Below are positions 6,939 to 9,220 of a DNA stretch of 9,220 nucleotides, piece after piece. This DNA comes from Bacteroidales bacterium (GTDB lineage: Bacteria; Bacteroidota; Bacteroidia; Bacteroidales; UBA932). Positions within the stretch are counted from its first letter, which is position 1. Every line of letters begins with the position of its first letter. A program made the translations under genes and the position numbers. The DNA lies in assembly GCA_016293535.1 (NCBI GenBank), contig JAEDEB010000073.1, positions 1 through 9,220 of the forward strand. Direction: 5' to 3'. Below the pieces are notes generated by a model. The model made no database searches. It was not told the DNA's origin and worked only from the letters and a program-made list of their open reading frames with translations.

Positions 6939-7562
6939 ATGCCTGGATTAATTGGAAAGAAAATCGGAATGACTTCCGTTTTCGGTGCTGATGGAAAGAA
7001 TCTTCCATGCACCGTCATTGAGGCTGGTCCATGTGTTGTCACGCAAATCCGTACAGTAGAGAAAGATGGTTATGCCGCTGTACAGCTTGCCTATGACGAA
7101 ATTTCAGAAAAGCATGCCAGCGCCCCTCTCAAGGGACATTTTGAAAAGGCAGGAACCACTCCTAAGCGCAAGCTTGTCGAGTTCAAGGCAGACTTCGCTC
7201 AGGACCTCAAGCTCGGTGACACCCTTACCGTTGCCGATGTCTTCGCAAACACTGACTACGTCGATGTAGTCGGCACTTCCAAGGGTAAGGGTTTCCAGGG
7301 TGTAGTAAAGCGTCACCACTTCCAGGGTGTAGGCGGCAAGACCCACGGTCAGCACAACCGTCTCCGTCACCCGGGTTCCCTCGGTGCATCATCATGGCCT
7401 TCACGCGTGTTCCCGGGAATGCGTATGGCAGGTCACATGGGCCACGAGAGGGTGAAGGTGTTCAACCTTCAGGTGCTCAAGCTCATCCCTGAGAACAACC
7501 TTATCGTAGTAAAGGGTTCCGTACCAGGAGCCAAGGGTTCTTATGTAATTTTGGAGGATTAA
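6939..7562 (+). CDS. rplC: 50S ribosomal protein L3 (uL3)
   Basis: This 207-residue protein is an early-assembling large-subunit protein that binds 23S rRNA and sends a long loop toward the peptidyl transferase centre. It opens MPGLIGKKIGMTSVF and carries the L3 core GTSKGKGFQGVVKRH (112-126) and THGQHNRLRHPGS (135-147). The loop tip reads GASSWPSRVFPG (149-160), where E. coli has GQNQTPGKVFKG, so the glutamine that PrmB methylates in E. coli is absent; Bacteroides L3 as I recall it also lacks it. The start is fixed by the conserved N-terminus; the leader has no Shine-Dalgarno sequence but a long A/T-rich stretch. It is the first gene of its operon here, although rpsJ is normally directly upstream. 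rplD follows after 3 bases. Confidence 0.97.
   Translation: MPGLIGKKIGMTSVFGADGKNLPCTVIEAGPCVVTQIRTVEKDGYAAVQLAYDEISEKHASAPLKGHFEKAGTTPKRKLVEFKADFAQDLKLGDTLTVADVFANTDYVDVVGTSKGKGFQGVVKRHHFQGVGGKTHGQHNRLRHPGSLGASSWPSRVFPGMRMAGHMGHERVKVFNLQVLKLIPENNLIVVKGSVPGAKGSYVILED
7553..7557 (+). promoter_or_regulatory. Shine-Dalgarno-like GGAGG before rplD
   Basis: GGAGG lies 8 bases before the rplD ATG, inside the final rplC codons (Leu-Glu-Asp). Spacing is ideal for a Shine-Dalgarno site. Because the rplC stop and rplD start are 3 bases apart, coupled translation could work without it, and coincidence with the Glu-Asp codons is possible. Confidence 0.4.
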
Positions 7563-7565
7563 GGT

Positions 7566-8192
7566 ATGGAATTGTCTGTTTACAGAATTGACGGAACAGA
7601 GTCCGGCAAGAAGGTCGTTCTCGACGAAAGGATCTTCGGAATCACCCCGAACGATCACGCTATCTACCTTGATGTGAAGCAGTACCTCGCTAATCAGCGC
7701 CAGGGAACTTCCAAGTCAAAGGACCGCAGCGAAATCGCTTACAGCACAAAGAAGATGGGCCGTCAGAAGGGCGGCGGAGGAGCTCGTCACGGCTCAATCA
7801 AGTCCGGTATCTATGTAGGTGGTGGAAGCATCTTCGGCCCTAAGCCTCGCTGCTACCGTACCAAGCTCAACAAGAAGCTCAAGCAGCTCGCAAGATTCTC
7901 AGCTCTCTCATATAAGGCACAGGAGAATGCAATCGTCCTCCTCGAGCCGTTCACGATGGACGCTCCGAAAACCAAGGAGTTCATCAAGATTCTTGACAAC
8001 ATCAAGGCGAACGGCAGGAAGACCCTCGTAGTGCTCCCTGAGATATCTTCAAACATTTACCTTTCATCACGTAACCTTCCTGAGGTCAAGGTCATCACCG
8101 TGGATGAAATCAACACCTACACTATCATGAACGCAAATTCGATGGTGCTTGTTGACGGCGTCCAGGAAATCCTCGCTTCAAGAATCAAGTAA
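7566..8192 (+). CDS. rplD: 50S ribosomal protein L4 (uL4)
   Basis: This 208-residue protein has a globular domain on the outer 50S surface and an extended loop lining the exit tunnel. The loop is visible at about 42-100: basic, glycine-rich, with KKMGRQKGGGGARHGSIKS (62-80) and FGPKPRCYRTKLNKK (90-104). Length matches the family (about 200-210). In E. coli, L4 represses its own S10 operon by binding the mRNA leader; whether it does so here is unknown, but a leader hairpin exists upstream of rplC. The gene lies between rplC (3-base gap) and rplW (8-base gap) in the universal order. Confidence 0.97.
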   Translation: MELSVYRIDGTESGKKVVLDERIFGITPNDHAIYLDVKQYLANQRQGTSKSKDRSEIAYSTKKMGRQKGGGGARHGSIKSGIYVGGGSIFGPKPRCYRTKLNKKLKQLARFSALSYKAQENAIVLLEPFTMDAPKTKEFIKILDNIKANGRKTLVVLPEISSNIYLSSRNLPEVKVITVDEINTYTIMNANSMVLVDGVQEILASRIK

Positions 8193-8200
8193 TTTGAGAG

Positions 8201-8491
8201 ATGGGAATTTTAATTAAGCCAATCGTAACAGAGAAAATGACGGTTCAGGGCGAAAAATTGAACCGCTACGGCTTCATCGTCGACCGTGAGGCCAACAAGC
8301 TCGAGATCAAGGCTGCCGTAGAGCAGGCTTACAATGTTACCGTAGCTGATGTCAACACCATCAACTATCATGGTAAGAAGAAGGCCCGCTACACCAAGGC
8401 AGGTATGCTCAGAGGCCGTATGAATCACTACAAGAAGGCAATCGTGACCCTTGCAGGTGAAGATAAGATTGATTTCTACGAAAACATTTAA
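8201..8491 (+). CDS. rplW: 50S ribosomal protein L23 (uL23)
   Basis: This 96-residue protein surrounds the exit-tunnel mouth and is the main docking site for trigger factor and SRP. The N-terminus ILIKPIVTEKM (3-13) contains the family's PxxTEK motif, and NKLEIKAAVEQAYNVTVADVN (33-53, partly quoted from memory of the family pattern as [NK]xxExxxAVExxxxVxVxxVN) is the conserved helix-strand unit. A basic loop, GKKKARYTKAG (58-68), follows. Length matches the family (about 95-100). The gap to rplD is 8 bases and contains GAGAG near the start, a weak Shine-Dalgarno resemblance at most. Confidence 0.96.
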   Translation: MGILIKPIVTEKMTVQGEKLNRYGFIVDREANKLEIKAAVEQAYNVTVADVNTINYHGKKKARYTKAGMLRGRMNHYKKAIVTLAGEDKIDFYENI

Positions 8492-8503
8492 GGTAAGACA
8501 GTC

Positions 8504-9220
8504 ATGGCAGTAAGAAAATTCAAACCTTGTACTCCGGGTACAAGAAACAAGGTAATCTCCGCTTTTGACGATATTACCTGCAAGACTCCTGAAAAGTCCC
8601 TCCTCGAGCCTCTCAAGAGGTCAGGCGGACGCAACAATCAGGGTAAGATGACAATGCGCTACATCGGTGGCGGACACAAGAAGATGTACCGTGTGATCGA
8701 CTTCCTCCGCGACAAGGACAACGTTGTCGCTACGGTGATGACCATCGAGTACGATCCTAACCGTTCCGCACGTATCGCTCTTGTCCAGTATGAAGATGGC
8801 GAGAAGAGATATATCATCGCTCCTAACGGCCTCAAGGTAGGACAGACCATCCTTTCGGGATCGGGCGTCGCTCCTGAGGTCGGAAACACTCTTCCTCTTG
8901 GTGAAATTCCGCTTGGAACACTCGTACACAACATCGAGCTTCGTCCTGGCCAGGGTGCCGCCATGGCACGTTCGGCCGGTGCGTTCGCTCAGCTCGCAGC
9001 TCGTGAGGGCAACCACGCAATCCTCCGTCTCCCTTCAGGCGAGACCAGGATGGTTCTCTGCACCTGCCGCGCGACTGTAGGAACGGTTTCCAATCCTGAC
9101 CACAATCTGGAATCTCACGGAAAAGCAGGACGCCGCAGATGGCTCGGTCGTCGTCCTCGCAACCGCGGTGTCGTAATGAACCCGGTAGATCACCCGATGG
9201 GTGGTGGTGAAGGACGTGCT
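8504..9220 (+). CDS. rplB: 50S ribosomal protein L2 (uL2), 3' end cut by window
   Basis: The frame is open for 239 codons from ATG 8504 to the window edge; full L2 is about 274 residues, so roughly 35 C-terminal residues lie outside. L2 is a primary 23S rRNA binder needed for subunit association and peptidyl transferase activity. Visible landmarks are the opening MAVRKFKPCTPGTRN, the RNA-binding core with GGGHKKMYRVIDF (55-67) and EYDPNRSARIALV (82-94), and the C-terminal motif MNPVDHPMGGGEGR (225-238). The conserved histidine of that motif (H230, E. coli His229 region) is present. The following residue pair is P-M rather than E. coli P-H, a variant I associate with Bacteroidota. The start follows the rplW stop by 12 bases with no strong Shine-Dalgarno sequence. 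Confidence 0.97.
   Translation, partial: MAVRKFKPCTPGTRNKVISAFDDITCKTPEKSLLEPLKRSGGRNNQGKMTMRYIGGGHKKMYRVIDFLRDKDNVVATVMTIEYDPNRSARIALVQYEDGEKRYIIAPNGLKVGQTILSGSGVAPEVGNTLPLGEIPLGTLVHNIELRPGQGAAMARSAGAFAQLAAREGNHAILRLPSGETRMVLCTCRATVGTVSNPDHNLESHGKAGRRRWLGRRPRNRGVVMNPVDHPMGGGEGRA

Noticed and set aside
1..9220. A hidden undescribed multi-gene system, mobile element or CRISPR array
   Set aside because: Both strands are filled by conserved housekeeping genes. I saw no transposase, integrase, direct-repeat array, tRNA or long gene-free region.

Overview
The window looks like chromosomal DNA from an uncultured or little-studied member of the Bacteroidota, most likely Bacteroidales. Three things point there. 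A promoter ahead of rplC fits the Bacteroidota primary-sigma pattern (TTG, 19 bp, TATATTTG). Most starts sit behind A/T-rich leaders with no Shine-Dalgarno sequence. The L2, L3 and aminopeptidase P proteins have a Bacteroidales character. The GC content looks moderately high for the group (judged by eye). A finer placement cannot be made from this sequence.

All genes lie on the + strand. Left block (1-3208): the last 28 codons of an unidentified gene, an FGHS/FucP-like sugar MFS transporter, an Xaa-Pro aminopeptidase (M24B) and a small DUF456 membrane protein. The last three are spaced by 9 and 2 bases and are probably co-transcribed. Middle block (3259-6798): a fused aspartokinase I/homoserine dehydrogenase I (thrA), a candidate terminator, and a UDP-hexose 4-epimerase (galE) with active-site numbering identical to E. 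coli GalE but a small cysteine at the pocket gate. Right block (6799-9220): a 140-base regulatory region followed by rplC, rplD, rplW and rplB (cut by the window edge), i.e. L3-L4-L23-L2 in the order of the universal S10 operon. rpsJ (S10), which normally comes first, is absent; galE is there instead.

The left and middle genes are ordinary metabolic functions (sugar uptake, peptide turnover, threonine/methionine/lysine precursor synthesis, nucleotide-sugar supply) and the right block is core translation machinery. The most interesting non-coding stretch is 6822-6903: an inverted repeat overlapping the -33 element, a near-consensus promoter, and a perfect 7-bp GC hairpin at the predicted transcript start. 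I see no mobile element, CRISPR array, tRNA, rRNA or defence system, and no convincing undescribed multi-gene system.
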